Source of the DNA: CAXSBR01 sp964252015 | GTDB taxonomy: Bacteria > Actinomycetota > Actinomycetes > Mycobacteriales > Jatrophihabitantaceae | Direction of reading: 5' to 3' | DNA: 64,000 nucleotides | Assembly: GCA_964252015.1 (NCBI GenBank) | Contig: CAXULW010000011.1 | Coordinates: forward strand, 53,479-117,478 | In this document: positions 35,925 through 44,017 of the stretch, in pieces | Layout: every line of letters starts with the position of its first letter | How positions within the stretch are numbered: the stretch's first letter is position 1 | Position numbers and translations under genes: made by a program | The notes under the pieces: model-generated | What the model saw: the letters and a program-made list of their open reading frames with translations, nothing else | Told to the model about the DNA's origin: nothing | Database searches by the model: none

Positions 35925-36081
35925 GAGCGGGCCGCCGGCGTGAGGATCGCAGCGAGCGCCAGCGAGCGAGGACCGGAGCGATGGCGGGCTGCGGGAGGCA
36001 GGGTCATGAGCGGGCCGCCGGCGTGAGGATCGCAGCGAGCGCCAGCGAGCGAGGACCGGAGCGATGGCGGGCGGCGGGAGG
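35916..36081. repeat. Two tandem 83-bp units
   Basis: Units at 35916-35998 and 35999-36081 differ at one base, and a partial third unit starts at 36082. Each contains a complete minus-strand start-stop frame joined by ATGA. Diverged relatives of 80 and 26 bp lie at 30838-30943 in the same operon. Confidence 0.85.
35921..36007 (-). CDS. Short repeat ORF b (28 codons), ATGA-coupled
   Basis: ATG 36007 to TGA 35921. The peptide begins MTLPPAARHRSGPRSLAL and ends ILTPAARS. The stop overlaps the alpha/beta hydrolase start. It is identical at protein level to ORF a. Without it, ribosomes have no visible route to the hydrolase ATG, since no SD lies just before that ATG. Confidence 0.5.
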   Translation of the reverse strand: MTLPPAARHRSGPRSLALAAILTPAARS

Positions 36082-36090
36082 CAGGGTCAT
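36004..36090 (-). CDS. Short repeat ORF a (28 codons), first translated frame of operon body
   Basis: ATG 36090 is preceded by AAAGG with 6-nt spacing, the only ribosome site in the chain. The peptide is the same as ORF b (one synonymous change). It feeds ribosomes through ATGA overlaps into ORF b and then the hydrolase. The start context CCGCTCATGACCCTG was probably that of the hydrolase before the unit duplicated. Confidence 0.5.
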   Translation of the reverse strand: MTLPPAARHRSGPRSLALAAILTPAARS

Positions 36091-36252
36091 GAGCGGCCTT
36101 TCTGGTACGGGGTGGCAGTCAGGTGGACGCGGGGCCGGCCCACCCAACACGACGACGGGTGGCGCCGCGGCGGCGGGGAACGCGGAGCTCGGGTGAAGGA
36201 CGCGGGCAAGCCAGCGCGAGCGTGAGCTCAGGCGGGTGCAGAAGCTAGTACG
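36091..36252 (-). other. Attenuator region between cysteine leader ORF and operon
   Basis: 162 nt of untranslated mRNA downstream of the leader stop. It contains a 6-bp hairpin CCACCC-N11-GGGTGG (36140-36162) and CG-rich segments able to pair in alternative ways. The AAAGG ribosome site lies at its end. This is where ribosome stalling at the Cys codons would be transduced, by anti-SD or terminator pairing. No gene is seen here. Confidence 0.45.
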
Positions 36253-36402
36253 TCAGCAGCACGGACAACAGGCCGCGGCGTGACGTTTGAGGTCGATCAC
36301 GCGCCGCTGGGTGAGACGCCGCCCCAATACCCTGGTCGGCACGGTCGACGCGGCACGGGAAGACTGCAGCGCCGTCCCACGCCCGTGCTCGATCTCGATC
36401 AT
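36253..36402 (-). CDS. Polycysteine leader peptide (cysteine-responsive attenuator), 49 codons
   Basis: ATG 36402 to TGA 36253. The peptide begins MIEIEHGRG, contains a basic stretch GRRLTQRRVIDLKRH, and ends AAACCPCC, so four of the last five codons are Cys (TGT TGT CCG TGC TGC). TAGATT (minus strand, 36410-36415) lies 7 nt before the ATG, so the mRNA is probably leaderless. Polycysteine leaderless ORFs are known cysteine-responsive attenuators in mycobacteria. Here it precedes a sulfur-oxidation operon, which fits that role: low Cys-tRNA stalls ribosomes and opens downstream expression. Confidence 0.8.
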   Translation of the reverse strand: MIEIEHGRGTALQSSRAASTVPTRVLGRRLTQRRVIDLKRHAAACCPCC

Positions 36403-36421
36403 GTCTACCAATCTAATAGAC
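36403..36421. promoter_or_regulatory. GTCTA-N9-TAGAC operator over leader promoter
   Basis: A perfect 5-9-5 inverted repeat of 19 bp overlaps the -10 box of the minus-strand leader ORF and lies 113 bp before the LysR start on the plus strand. Position and divergence suggest binding by the adjacent LysR protein (spacing allows a T-N11-A core) or another sulfur regulator. Confidence 0.5.
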
Positions 36422-36533
36422 AAAGTACCGACCTGTCCAACGACGATCCGTGATCAGGCTGATCGCGAACGCTTATCAATCGAAGTGGTGCGGAACGCCA
36501 AGATGGAGGCAAAAGCGCGGCTACCCTATAGAT

Positions 36534-37415
36534 ATGACCGGAGTACTGGACATAGTGGCCCTTCGCAGCCTGACCTCCATCGCCGACTCCGGCGGGTTCC
36601 GCCGGGCCGCTGACAGCCTGCACCTGTCCCAATCGGCGGTCAGTCAGCATCTTCGGCGTCTGGAACGGGCCTGCGGCCGGTCCCTGGTGCAACGCACCGG
36701 GCGGGGCGCACAGTTCACCCCCGACGGTGAACTGCTCGTCGCTGAGGCCCGCAAGATCCTGGCCGCCCACGACGATGCCCTGGAACGTCTGCGCATCTCC
36801 GACCGACCCGAACCGGCCTTCGTCATCGGATCGACCGAGCACGCGGCCGATCTGCTACTGCCCGCCATTACCTCGCATCTGAAGGCGAGCTTTCCCGAAC
36901 ACTCGGTACGGTTCCGGATCGACCGGGGCCAACAGCTGCACGAACGGCTCGACGAGGGCGCCCTCGACGCCTCGCTGTTCATCGGCGATGTCCGGGGGCG
37001 CAGCGTTAGGCCGGCGGGCGCGCTTCCCCTCGCGTGGTACGCCGCGCCGGGGTTTCGCCTACCCCGCCGGACGAACGCCGCCGTTGCGCTGGTCGTGATC
37101 GACGCCCCCTGCACGATCCGCCGCCGCGCGTTGCAGGTCCTTGCCGACCATCAGATCGACGCGTCGGTGGTCTGCGAGGCGGGTCACCTGGCCGGCGTGC
37201 TGAACGCGGCTCGGGCCGGGGTCGGCGTTGCCTTGCTGGCCCACCTCGGCGCCGCACCCCAAGGCTTGGAACAGCGCCACGATCTGCCGTTGGTGGCCCC
37301 CGAGCCGCTGCACGTCCGTGGTCGTTCGCACGCACCGGCCGGACTCGTGAACGCAATCGCCCAAGCGGCCAGCGACCTGCTCTCACCGGCAGCCAGCGTG
37401 CCCGTCGCCGTGTGA
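36534..37415 (+). CDS. LysR family transcriptional regulator
   Basis: 293 residues. HTH: VALRSLTSIADSGGFRRAADSLHLSQSAVSQHLRRLERACGRSLVQRTGRG. The effector domain starts at FVIGSTEHAADLLLPAI. TACCCT (36522-36527) lies 6 nt before the ATG, so the mRNA is probably leaderless. The longer frame to 36450 has no support. It is divergent from the organosulfur operon and its most likely regulator, similar in placement to CysB/Cbl of other bacteria. Confidence 0.88.
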   Translation: MTGVLDIVALRSLTSIADSGGFRRAADSLHLSQSAVSQHLRRLERACGRSLVQRTGRGAQFTPDGELLVAEARKILAAHDDALERLRISDRPEPAFVIGSTEHAADLLLPAITSHLKASFPEHSVRFRIDRGQQLHERLDEGALDASLFIGDVRGRSVRPAGALPLAWYAAPGFRLPRRTNAAVALVVIDAPCTIRRRALQVLADHQIDASVVCEAGHLAGVLNAARAGVGVALLAHLGAAPQGLEQRHDLPLVAPEPLHVRGRSHAPAGLVNAIAQAASDLLSPAASVPVAV

Positions 37416-37447
37416 CCACCCATCTGGCACGTTGTTTCCCCCACTGC

Positions 37448-37497
37448 GCGCCCGGCAGGGCCGCGCGACGCTCAACCTGAGCGTCCCGCACGGGCGC
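37448..37497. terminator. Nested hairpin between convergent LysR and pnkp
   Basis: An inner stem GACGCTCA-acc-TGAGCGTC (37467-37485) is enclosed by GCGCCCG (37448-37454) and CGGGCGC (37491-37497). It can end transcription from both sides. Confidence 0.7.
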
Positions 37498-37540
37498 GAA
37501 GTCGGGAAGGTTGCGCGAACCCGGGCCCGCGTCGGCGGTC

Positions 37541-40093
37541 TCAGAGCCGGGGGTCGACCGGCTCCGATTCCAGGGCCAGCACGGCGAACACCGGTTCGTG
37601 GACGCGCCACAGCGGTTCCTTGCCCACCGCACGCTCCAGTGACTCGATCCCCAGCGCGTACTCGCGGGCGGCCAGCGATCGTTTGTGGCCGAGCCCGCGC
37701 TCGCGCAGCCGTTCCAGGTTGGCCGGTTCGGTGTAGTCCGGGCCGTAGATGATGCGCAGGTATTCGCGTCCCCTGACCTTGATGCCGGGTTGGGCGTAGC
37801 CGCGGTTGGTCTTGACCAGGTTGGCCAAGGGTTTGACGACCATTCCTTCCCCGCCCGCCTCGGTCAGCTGCTGCCACCACTCGACGCCGGCCTGCACCGA
37901 AGCCGCGTCGTCGGTGTCGACGATGAGGCGCCGGGTGGTGCGGATCAGCGCCGGGGCGGCTTCGACCAGTCGGTCGGCCAGGGCGAGGTGCCAGCCGTGA
38001 TCCGCCTCGGTCCACGTTCGGCCTTCGCTGGCCAGGACCTGGAACGGTGCGAGCTGTACTCCGTCCAGACCGGCGGTCGGCCAGACGTAGCGGCGGTAGG
38101 CACGGCGGAACGCCTGCGCGTTCGACGCCCGCGCCGTGGTTCGGGTCAACAGGTCACCGACGTCCTGACCCCGGGCCGCAGCAGCCTGCAGCACCGACAC
38201 GGCCGCGGGGAGGGCGGCGTTGGCCGCGGCACCGACTGCGGCGTACTGATGACGCAGCAGGTCTTCGGCCTTGGCTGACCAGGGGACGAGCTCGGCGTCG
38301 AGCAGCAGCCAGTCGGTGTCCAACTCGTCCCACAGACCGGTGTCGCTGACGGCCCGGCGCAACCTGGCCAGGAGCCCCTCGGTCAGGGCGGGGGAGAAGA
38401 ACGAACGGCCTGTGCGGGTGTATACCGCGCCGGTGGAACCGTCCGCAGCGCCGAAGCGGTTGCGGGCCACGTCGGCGTCGCGGCAGATCAATGCCACCGC
38501 CCGCGAGCCCATGTGCTTCTCCTCGCAGATGACCGCGGTGATGCCGTCGCGGCGATAGAAGTCGAACGCGGTGCCGGGATGTTCCAGCAGCTCGCCGTGG
38601 GCTTCGGTCGCAGTCGGTGCCATCGTCGGAGGCAGGTACAGCAGCCAGCGCGGCTCCAGCGCGAACCGGCTCATCACCTCGAGCGCACCCGCCGCGTTCT
38701 CCTCGCGGACCGTGACCCGCCCGGCCAGACGTGTTTCGACGCCACGCTTGCCCAGCACGTCAGTGATCGCCAGCTCGTCCGGGGCGCGTTGGGCTCGCAC
38801 CGGTGCGTCATCGACCAGGAACGGCTTGGCCGGTTCGTACCAGACCTTGGCCGCCGGCACCGACACGATCTGCCTCTCCGGATAACGCAGGGCGGTCAGT
38901 TTGCCGCCGAACACGCACCCGGTATCAAGGCACATCGTGTTGTTGATCCACTCCGCCTCGGGGGTGGGTGTGTGCCCGTACAGGACCGTCGCCGCCCCGC
39001 GATATTCGTTGGCCCACGGGTAGCGCACCGGCAACCCGAACTCGTCGGTCTCGCCGGTGGTGTCGCCGTACAGGGCGAAGCTGCGCACCCGGGCCGACGC
39101 CCGGCCTTGGTAGGCCTCCTTCAGCCCGGCGTGAGCGACGACGAGGTGGCCGTCGTCCAGCACCAGGTGCGACACCAGGCCGTAGCAGAAGTCCTGCACC
39201 TGCTGGCGAAACTCGGGCGGTTCGGTGGCCAGCTGGGCCAGCGTCGTCTCCAGCCCGTGACTGACCTGGACGTTGCGCCCCTGTAGCGCCCGGACGAGCT
39301 TGCTCTCGTGATTGCCTGGTACGCAGCGCGCATGCCCGGCCGCGACCATGCCCATCACCAGCCGCAGCACCCCGGGCGAATCCGGACCGCGGTCGACCAG
39401 GTCCCCGACGAACACGGCGGTCCGCTCGTCGGGATGCCAGGCATCGACCGGCCGACCCTGCTCGTCGCGGAGAAGCCGGTAGCCGAGGTCGCTCAGCAGC
39501 ATCTCCAGTTCTTCGCGGCAGCCGTGCACGTCACCGATGACGTCGAACGGCCCGTGCACGTCGCGGAAGTCGGTCAGCAGTTTCTCCCGCACGATCACCG
39601 CGTCGGCGACGTCCTGTTCGGTACGCAGCACGTGGACCCGGCGAAACCCCTCCTTGGCCAGGTGTTTCAGCGAGCGCCGCAGTTGGTCGCGTTGACGGCG
39701 CACCACCGAGTCCGCGGAGTCCCGGTCCAGGCGCGCGGCGTTGCGGTCGAGGCAGACCCGCTCGGGCAGGTCCAGCACGATCGCGACCGGGAGCACGTCG
39801 TGGTCGCGGGCCAGGCTGACGAGCTGGCGCCGTGATTCGGGCTGGACGTTGGTTGCGTCGACCACGGTGAGACGGCCGCCGTCGAGCCGCTTGCCCGCGA
39901 TGTAGTGCAGTACCTCGAACGCGGCCGCGCTGGCGCTCTGGTCGTTCTCGTCGTCAGCGACCAAGCCGCGGCAGAGGTCGCTCGAGAGGACTTCCGTGGC
40001 GGCGAAGTGGCGCTGCGCGAAGGTCGACTTGCCCGAGCCGCTGGCGCCGACGAGGCAGACCAACGACAGCTTCGGGATCGTCAGCTCGCTCAT
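37541..40093 (-). CDS. pnkp: Polynucleotide kinase-phosphatase-ligase (bacterial Pnkp)
   Basis: 850 residues in the three-domain order of bacterial Pnkp. The 5'-kinase has P-loop GASGSGKST at 16-24. The metallophosphoesterase has GDVHG at 187-191, GDLVDRGPDS at 230-239 and GNHE at 260-263. The adenylyltransferase/ligase has EEKHMGSR with lysine 526 as the AMP acceptor. It repairs RNA cleaved by ribotoxins, healing ends and then sealing together with Hen1. ATGA overlap with hen1 shows one operon. Confidence 0.95.
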   Translation of the reverse strand: MSELTIPKLSLVCLVGASGSGKSTFAQRHFAATEVLSSDLCRGLVADDENDQSASAAAFEVLHYIAGKRLDGGRLTVVDATNVQPESRRQLVSLARDHDVLPVAIVLDLPERVCLDRNAARLDRDSADSVVRRQRDQLRRSLKHLAKEGFRRVHVLRTEQDVADAVIVREKLLTDFRDVHGPFDVIGDVHGCREELEMLLSDLGYRLLRDEQGRPVDAWHPDERTAVFVGDLVDRGPDSPGVLRLVMGMVAAGHARCVPGNHESKLVRALQGRNVQVSHGLETTLAQLATEPPEFRQQVQDFCYGLVSHLVLDDGHLVVAHAGLKEAYQGRASARVRSFALYGDTTGETDEFGLPVRYPWANEYRGAATVLYGHTPTPEAEWINNTMCLDTGCVFGGKLTALRYPERQIVSVPAAKVWYEPAKPFLVDDAPVRAQRAPDELAITDVLGKRGVETRLAGRVTVREENAAGALEVMSRFALEPRWLLYLPPTMAPTATEAHGELLEHPGTAFDFYRRDGITAVICEEKHMGSRAVALICRDADVARNRFGAADGSTGAVYTRTGRSFFSPALTEGLLARLRRAVSDTGLWDELDTDWLLLDAELVPWSAKAEDLLRHQYAAVGAAANAALPAAVSVLQAAAARGQDVGDLLTRTTARASNAQAFRRAYRRYVWPTAGLDGVQLAPFQVLASEGRTWTEADHGWHLALADRLVEAAPALIRTTRRLIVDTDDAASVQAGVEWWQQLTEAGGEGMVVKPLANLVKTNRGYAQPGIKVRGREYLRIIYGPDYTEPANLERLRERGLGHKRSLAAREYALGIESLERAVGKEPLWRVHEPVFAVLALESEPVDPRL

Positions 40094-41490
40094 GCCGCCC
40101 GCCGGAAGACGGCCATCTGCGTGGGTGGTCCGACGTCGGGATCCACGTCACCGATCGGCAGGTAGCGCACCGTGTAACCGTGCGCGGCTGCGGTCGTCTC
40201 CGCCCACGCCGCGAATTCCGAACGGGTCCACTCGAAGCGATGGTCGCGGTGCCGCATCGATCCGGCGGCCAGGAACTCGTACCGCACGTTGTACTCGGCG
40301 TTGGGGGTGGTGACCACAACCGAAACCGGACGGGCATGGCCGAAGACGGTCCGCTCCAGGGCCGGTAGCCGGGCGGCGTCGACGTGTTCGATGACTTCCA
40401 TCAGCACGACGGCGTCGTAGTCGAGCAGCCGATCGTCGCGGTACACCGCCGAGGACTGCACCAACTCCAGCCGGGCCCGTTGGCGATCCGGCATCCGGTC
40501 CAGGTGCAGGCGTCGCGCGGCCAACTCCAGCGCTCGATGGGACACGTCGACGCCCAGGACCTTGCTGAAGCTGGGATCGGGCACCAGGTCGCGCAACAGC
40601 GCGCCCTCCCCGCACCCCAGATCGACGACGCTGGACGCGCCCTCGGCCCGCAACACCGCAATGACGGCGGACTTGCGCAGCTGGGCCAGCGGGGTGGGCC
40701 GGGCGTCGTCGCTGTCGACTACTGCATTGTCCAACGCGTCCGGTTCGGCGTCGTCGACCTCGGCCAGCCGGGTCACGGCGCTGGTCACCAACACATGATG
40801 GTGGCCCAGGTAGCGGCGGGTGATGAGGTCCCGTTCCGGGTGTTCCCCCAGCCAGTCCCGGCCGGCCCGCATCAGCTTGTCGACCTCGTCGGTGCTGATC
40901 CAGTAGTGCTTGCTGTCGTCCAGCACCGGCATGAGCACGTAGAGCTGGCTGATGGCGTCGGCCACCCGCACGGTGCCCGACAGCCGCAGGTCGACGTACG
41001 CAGAGTCGCCCCAGTCGGGGATCTGCGGATCCAAGCCGACCGGGGTGGCCACGACCGTCCACCCCAACGGAGCGAACAGTCTTTCCACCAGCTCGACCCC
41101 GCCTCGGCTGGGCAGGGCGGGGATGTGCACGGTCAGCGGCAGGGCTTGCGCGGCCAGTTCCGGACGGGCGTCGCACCGCCCCGTCATCGCCGTGCGAAAC
41201 ACCTTGCCCAGCGCCACGGCCAACATCGAGGACGCGGCGTAGGGCTTGTCGTTGACGTACTGGGCCAGGGTGAAGCCTTCGGCCCCGCGGTTGCCTTTGC
41301 TCCGTACCAGCGCGACCGGGTCCACCTCCAGCACGAGAGCGACCGTGCTGCGGTCCACACTTGCCTCCGGCCAGATCACATGCGCGGTGCCGCCCGCCAC
41401 GTCGAACGACTGCGCCTTGTCCGGGTGCTTGTGGAGCAGGAACCCGAGGTCGGTCGCGTCCGGCATGGTGGCCGAGAGGGTGAGGAGCAC
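40090..41490 (-). CDS. hen1: 3'-terminal RNA 2'-O-methyltransferase Hen1
   Basis: 466 residues. The N-terminal half (LGFLLHKHPDKAQSFDVAGGTAHVIWPEA) is the bacterial Hen1 Pnkp-activating region. The C-terminal methyltransferase has VVDLGCGEGALLRDLVPDP for SAM, and EVIEHVD supplies the metal-binding E-x-x-E-H. It methylates the 2'-OH at the repair junction so the RNA cannot be cut again. First gene of the two-gene RNA-repair operon. Confidence 0.95.
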   Translation of the reverse strand: MLLTLSATMPDATDLGFLLHKHPDKAQSFDVAGGTAHVIWPEASVDRSTVALVLEVDPVALVRSKGNRGAEGFTLAQYVNDKPYAASSMLAVALGKVFRTAMTGRCDARPELAAQALPLTVHIPALPSRGGVELVERLFAPLGWTVVATPVGLDPQIPDWGDSAYVDLRLSGTVRVADAISQLYVLMPVLDDSKHYWISTDEVDKLMRAGRDWLGEHPERDLITRRYLGHHHVLVTSAVTRLAEVDDAEPDALDNAVVDSDDARPTPLAQLRKSAVIAVLRAEGASSVVDLGCGEGALLRDLVPDPSFSKVLGVDVSHRALELAARRLHLDRMPDRQRARLELVQSSAVYRDDRLLDYDAVVLMEVIEHVDAARLPALERTVFGHARPVSVVVTTPNAEYNVRYEFLAAGSMRHRDHRFEWTRSEFAAWAETTAAAHGYTVRYLPIGDVDPDVGPPTQMAVFRRAA

Positions 41491-41618
41491 ACCTCAGTCT
41501 GCACGGCCCGCGCCATCCGAATCCCACGAGCGCAGCTGCTCGCGCCGCCCCGGGGTCGAGGGTCCCGGGGTCGCCATCTTCACCGACGTGGCCACGCGGC
41601 CCACATCGTGAGCGCTGC

Positions 41619-43289
41619 TCACACCTGCGCGGGCAGTATGTGATCGCCGACCTTGTCGGTGCTCAGGCACAGCGAGCACACGTAGTCATCGTGGGTTTTG
41701 CACGCGGTCATGTCGGGTCGTTCGTAGGCAACCCGGCAGACGTGGCAGGTCAGTTCGTGGGCGGACGGGTTGCCGTACTCGTCGAACATCGGTAGCTCGA
41801 TGCCGTCATCGGTGCGGCGCAGGTAATACTTGCCGTGCGTGGCCACGGCCAGTACCGGCGGCAGGACGAGTGCGATCAGTACGGCCACGATGGGCGAGTA
41901 GGGCTTGATCCAGTCGCCGAACGCACCGAAGAACACCAGGATCGAGATCCCGGCGGAGAGCAGCATCGAGGCGAACCCGACCGGGTTGATCGCGTAGAGC
42001 ATGCCGCGCCGGAACTCCGGCACTTTCGGCGAGATCTTCAGCAGGTACTTGTTGAACACGATGTCGGATGCCACCGCGACGATCCAGGCCATCCCGCAGT
42101 TCGCGTAGGAGCCGAGGATGGTGTTGAGCACGCTGAACATGTCGAGTTCCATCAGCAGCAGAGCGACGGCCAGGTTGAAGATGACGAAGACGAGCCGGCC
42201 GGGGTAGGTCTTGGTGACGCGGGTGAACGAGTTCGTCCAGGCCAGCGAACCCGAATAGGCGTTGGTCACGTTGATCTTGATCTGGCTGATGACGACGAGA
42301 GCAACCGCAAGGGTCATCGCCAGCCAGTACGGCATCATGTTGTCGTAGATCTCCAAGAACTGATGAACGGGTTCGTTGGCGATGGTGGCGCCGTCGGTGA
42401 CGTGGCCGATGATGTACACGGCCAGGAACAGCCCGATGATCTGCTTGATCGCACCGAAGAAGACCCATCCCGGACCCGCGGTGACGACGGCGATCCACCA
42501 CCGCCGGCTGTTCTCCGGCGTCTTGGGCGGCATGAACCGCAGGTAGTCGATCTGCTCGGCGATCTGCGCGATCAGCGAAAGGCACACGCCCGCGGCGAGC
42601 ATCACCGACCCGAAGTTCACCCCCTCGTGGTTCTTCCCGCCGTAGGCGAAGAAGGTCGACACCGAGCTGGGGTGACTGATGAGCAGGTAAACCATGGGTA
42701 CAACCATGAGAAAAAGCCATAGGGGTGTGGTCCACATTTGCAGCTTCGCGAGCGCCTTCATGCCGTAGATGACCAGCGGAATGACCATCAGCGTCGACAC
42801 CGCATAGCCCAAGGCGAGCGGTATGTGCAGGCCCAGCTTGAGCCCCTGAGCCATGATCGAGCCTTCGAGCGCGAAGAAGATGAAGGTGAACGACGCGAAG
42901 ATGACGTTGGTGACGACCGACCCGTAGTAGCCGAATCCGGAGCCGCGGGTGATGAGGTCGAGATCGATGTTGTACCGCGCGGCATAGAACGCCAACGGGA
43001 ACCCGGTCAGGAAGATGATGACGGCGAACACGCCGATACCGAGCAGCGCATTGCCCGTGCCGTAGGCAATACCGATGTTGGCGCCGATAGCGAAGTCGGC
43101 GAGATAGGCAATACCTCCCAGCGCGGAGATGGCGACGACGCCGGTTCCCCACCGCCGATAACTGCGCGGGGCGAATCGGAGCGTGTAGTCCTCGAGTGTC
43201 TCCGAGGTGGCCGTCACCGCGCCCGGTTTATGAGGCTCCCTCGGCTCGACGTGTGCAGGTAGTACGTCAACCAGAATCGGATCGGTCAT
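41619..43289 (-). CDS. NCS1 (purine/cytosine/hydantoin-type) permease with C-terminal zinc-ribbon-like tail
   Basis: 556 residues with about 12 membrane helices of the NCS1 nucleobase:cation symporter family: GIAYLADFAIGANIGIAYGTGNALLGIGVF, TRGSGFGYYGSVVTNVIFASFTFIFFALEGSIMAQGL and SQIKINVTNAYSGSLAWTNSFTRV. The last 45 residues are soluble and carry C515-x2-C518, C530-x2-H533 and C538-x2-C541, a zinc-binding arrangement not usual for this family. Substrate unknown (nucleobase, hydantoin or similar). It is the only gene in its transcription unit. Confidence 0.85.
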   Translation of the reverse strand: MTDPILVDVLPAHVEPREPHKPGAVTATSETLEDYTLRFAPRSYRRWGTGVVAISALGGIAYLADFAIGANIGIAYGTGNALLGIGVFAVIIFLTGFPLAFYAARYNIDLDLITRGSGFGYYGSVVTNVIFASFTFIFFALEGSIMAQGLKLGLHIPLALGYAVSTLMVIPLVIYGMKALAKLQMWTTPLWLFLMVVPMVYLLISHPSSVSTFFAYGGKNHEGVNFGSVMLAAGVCLSLIAQIAEQIDYLRFMPPKTPENSRRWWIAVVTAGPGWVFFGAIKQIIGLFLAVYIIGHVTDGATIANEPVHQFLEIYDNMMPYWLAMTLAVALVVISQIKINVTNAYSGSLAWTNSFTRVTKTYPGRLVFVIFNLAVALLLMELDMFSVLNTILGSYANCGMAWIVAVASDIVFNKYLLKISPKVPEFRRGMLYAINPVGFASMLLSAGISILVFFGAFGDWIKPYSPIVAVLIALVLPPVLAVATHGKYYLRRTDDGIELPMFDEYGNPSAHELTCHVCRVAYERPDMTACKTHDDYVCSLCLSTDKVGDHILPAQV

Positions 43290-43463
43290 CGTGACCCCAA
43301 ACGTGAATCGCGGTGGAAGTTTCAGACGCTAAGGGCCCGCAGTTGCCGGGATATTTCCAATGAGTGAATGTCGAAATGGTCTGCTCGAGCCCACCGAATT
43401 AGGCCCGAAGCCTTTATTCATTGCCTACTAGTCACACGGGATTAATCGTGTTATCGTCGTCAC

Positions 43464-43991
43464 ATGCGGCGTATGGCTGCGGCGGGTGGAAGTTCGCTCT
43501 TCTTTGCGCTTGCGCCGGGCACGTTCGCCGGCCTCGTCCCGTGGTGGATGACCAGGTGGCGGTTCGCGCATGCAACCCCGTATTGGTTGGCGGCGCGCGT
43601 GTTGGGTGCGCTGGTACTGGTGCTCGGCGCTACCTTCCTGATCCGAGCCTTCGCCCGGTTTGTCAGCGACGGGCTCGGCACCCCGGCCCCGGTCGCCCCG
43701 ACGCAGCGGCTGGTGGTCACCGGCAGCTATCGCTACGTGCGTAACCCGATGTATCTCTCGGTGACTTTGTGCATCGTGGGCCAGAGCCTGCTGTTCGGAC
43801 AGCTGTGGTTGCTGGCGTACGCCGCCGTTTTCCTGGCCGTCACCGCAGGTTTCGTGTCGCTGTACGAAGAGCCCACGCTGGCCCTGCAGTTCCCCCACGA
43901 CTACCCGGCCTACCGCTCGGCCGTCCCGGGCTGGTGGCCCCGACGACATCCGTACGAAGGATCACCGGCCGCCCGGGTCACCATGCGTTGA
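43464..43991 (+). CDS. Isoprenylcysteine/phospholipid methyltransferase-like membrane protein
   Basis: 175 residues with four or five membrane helices. LVVTGSYRYVRNPMYLSVTLCIVGQSLLFG is the ICMT/PEMT SAM-binding signature, and the C-terminal LYEEPTLALQFPHDYPAYRSAVPGWWPR contains the conserved E-x2-L and Y-x3-VP elements. TATCGT (43452-43457) lies 6 nt before the ATG, suggesting leaderless mRNA. It may methylate a lipid or small molecule. Confidence 0.85.
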   Translation: MRRMAAAGGSSLFFALAPGTFAGLVPWWMTRWRFAHATPYWLAARVLGALVLVLGATFLIRAFARFVSDGLGTPAPVAPTQRLVVTGSYRYVRNPMYLSVTLCIVGQSLLFGQLWLLAYAAVFLAVTAGFVSLYEEPTLALQFPHDYPAYRSAVPGWWPRRHPYEGSPAARVTMR

Positions 43992-44017
43992 GCGGGGCCG
44001 CCTGCTCGACGCCCGCG

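Noticed and set aside
35916..36081. Tandem repeats as a possible CRISPR array
   Set aside because: The 83-bp units are directly adjacent with no unique spacers, and no cas gene is present.
36287..36613. 108-codon plus-strand frame across the LysR promoter region
   Set aside because: It lies over the leader peptide and operator on the other strand, overlaps the LysR start in another frame and has no family features.
43290..43463. Possible riboswitch upstream of the NCS1 permease
   Set aside because: I looked for a conserved purine or guanidine aptamer pattern in the 174-nt region and could not recognise one.
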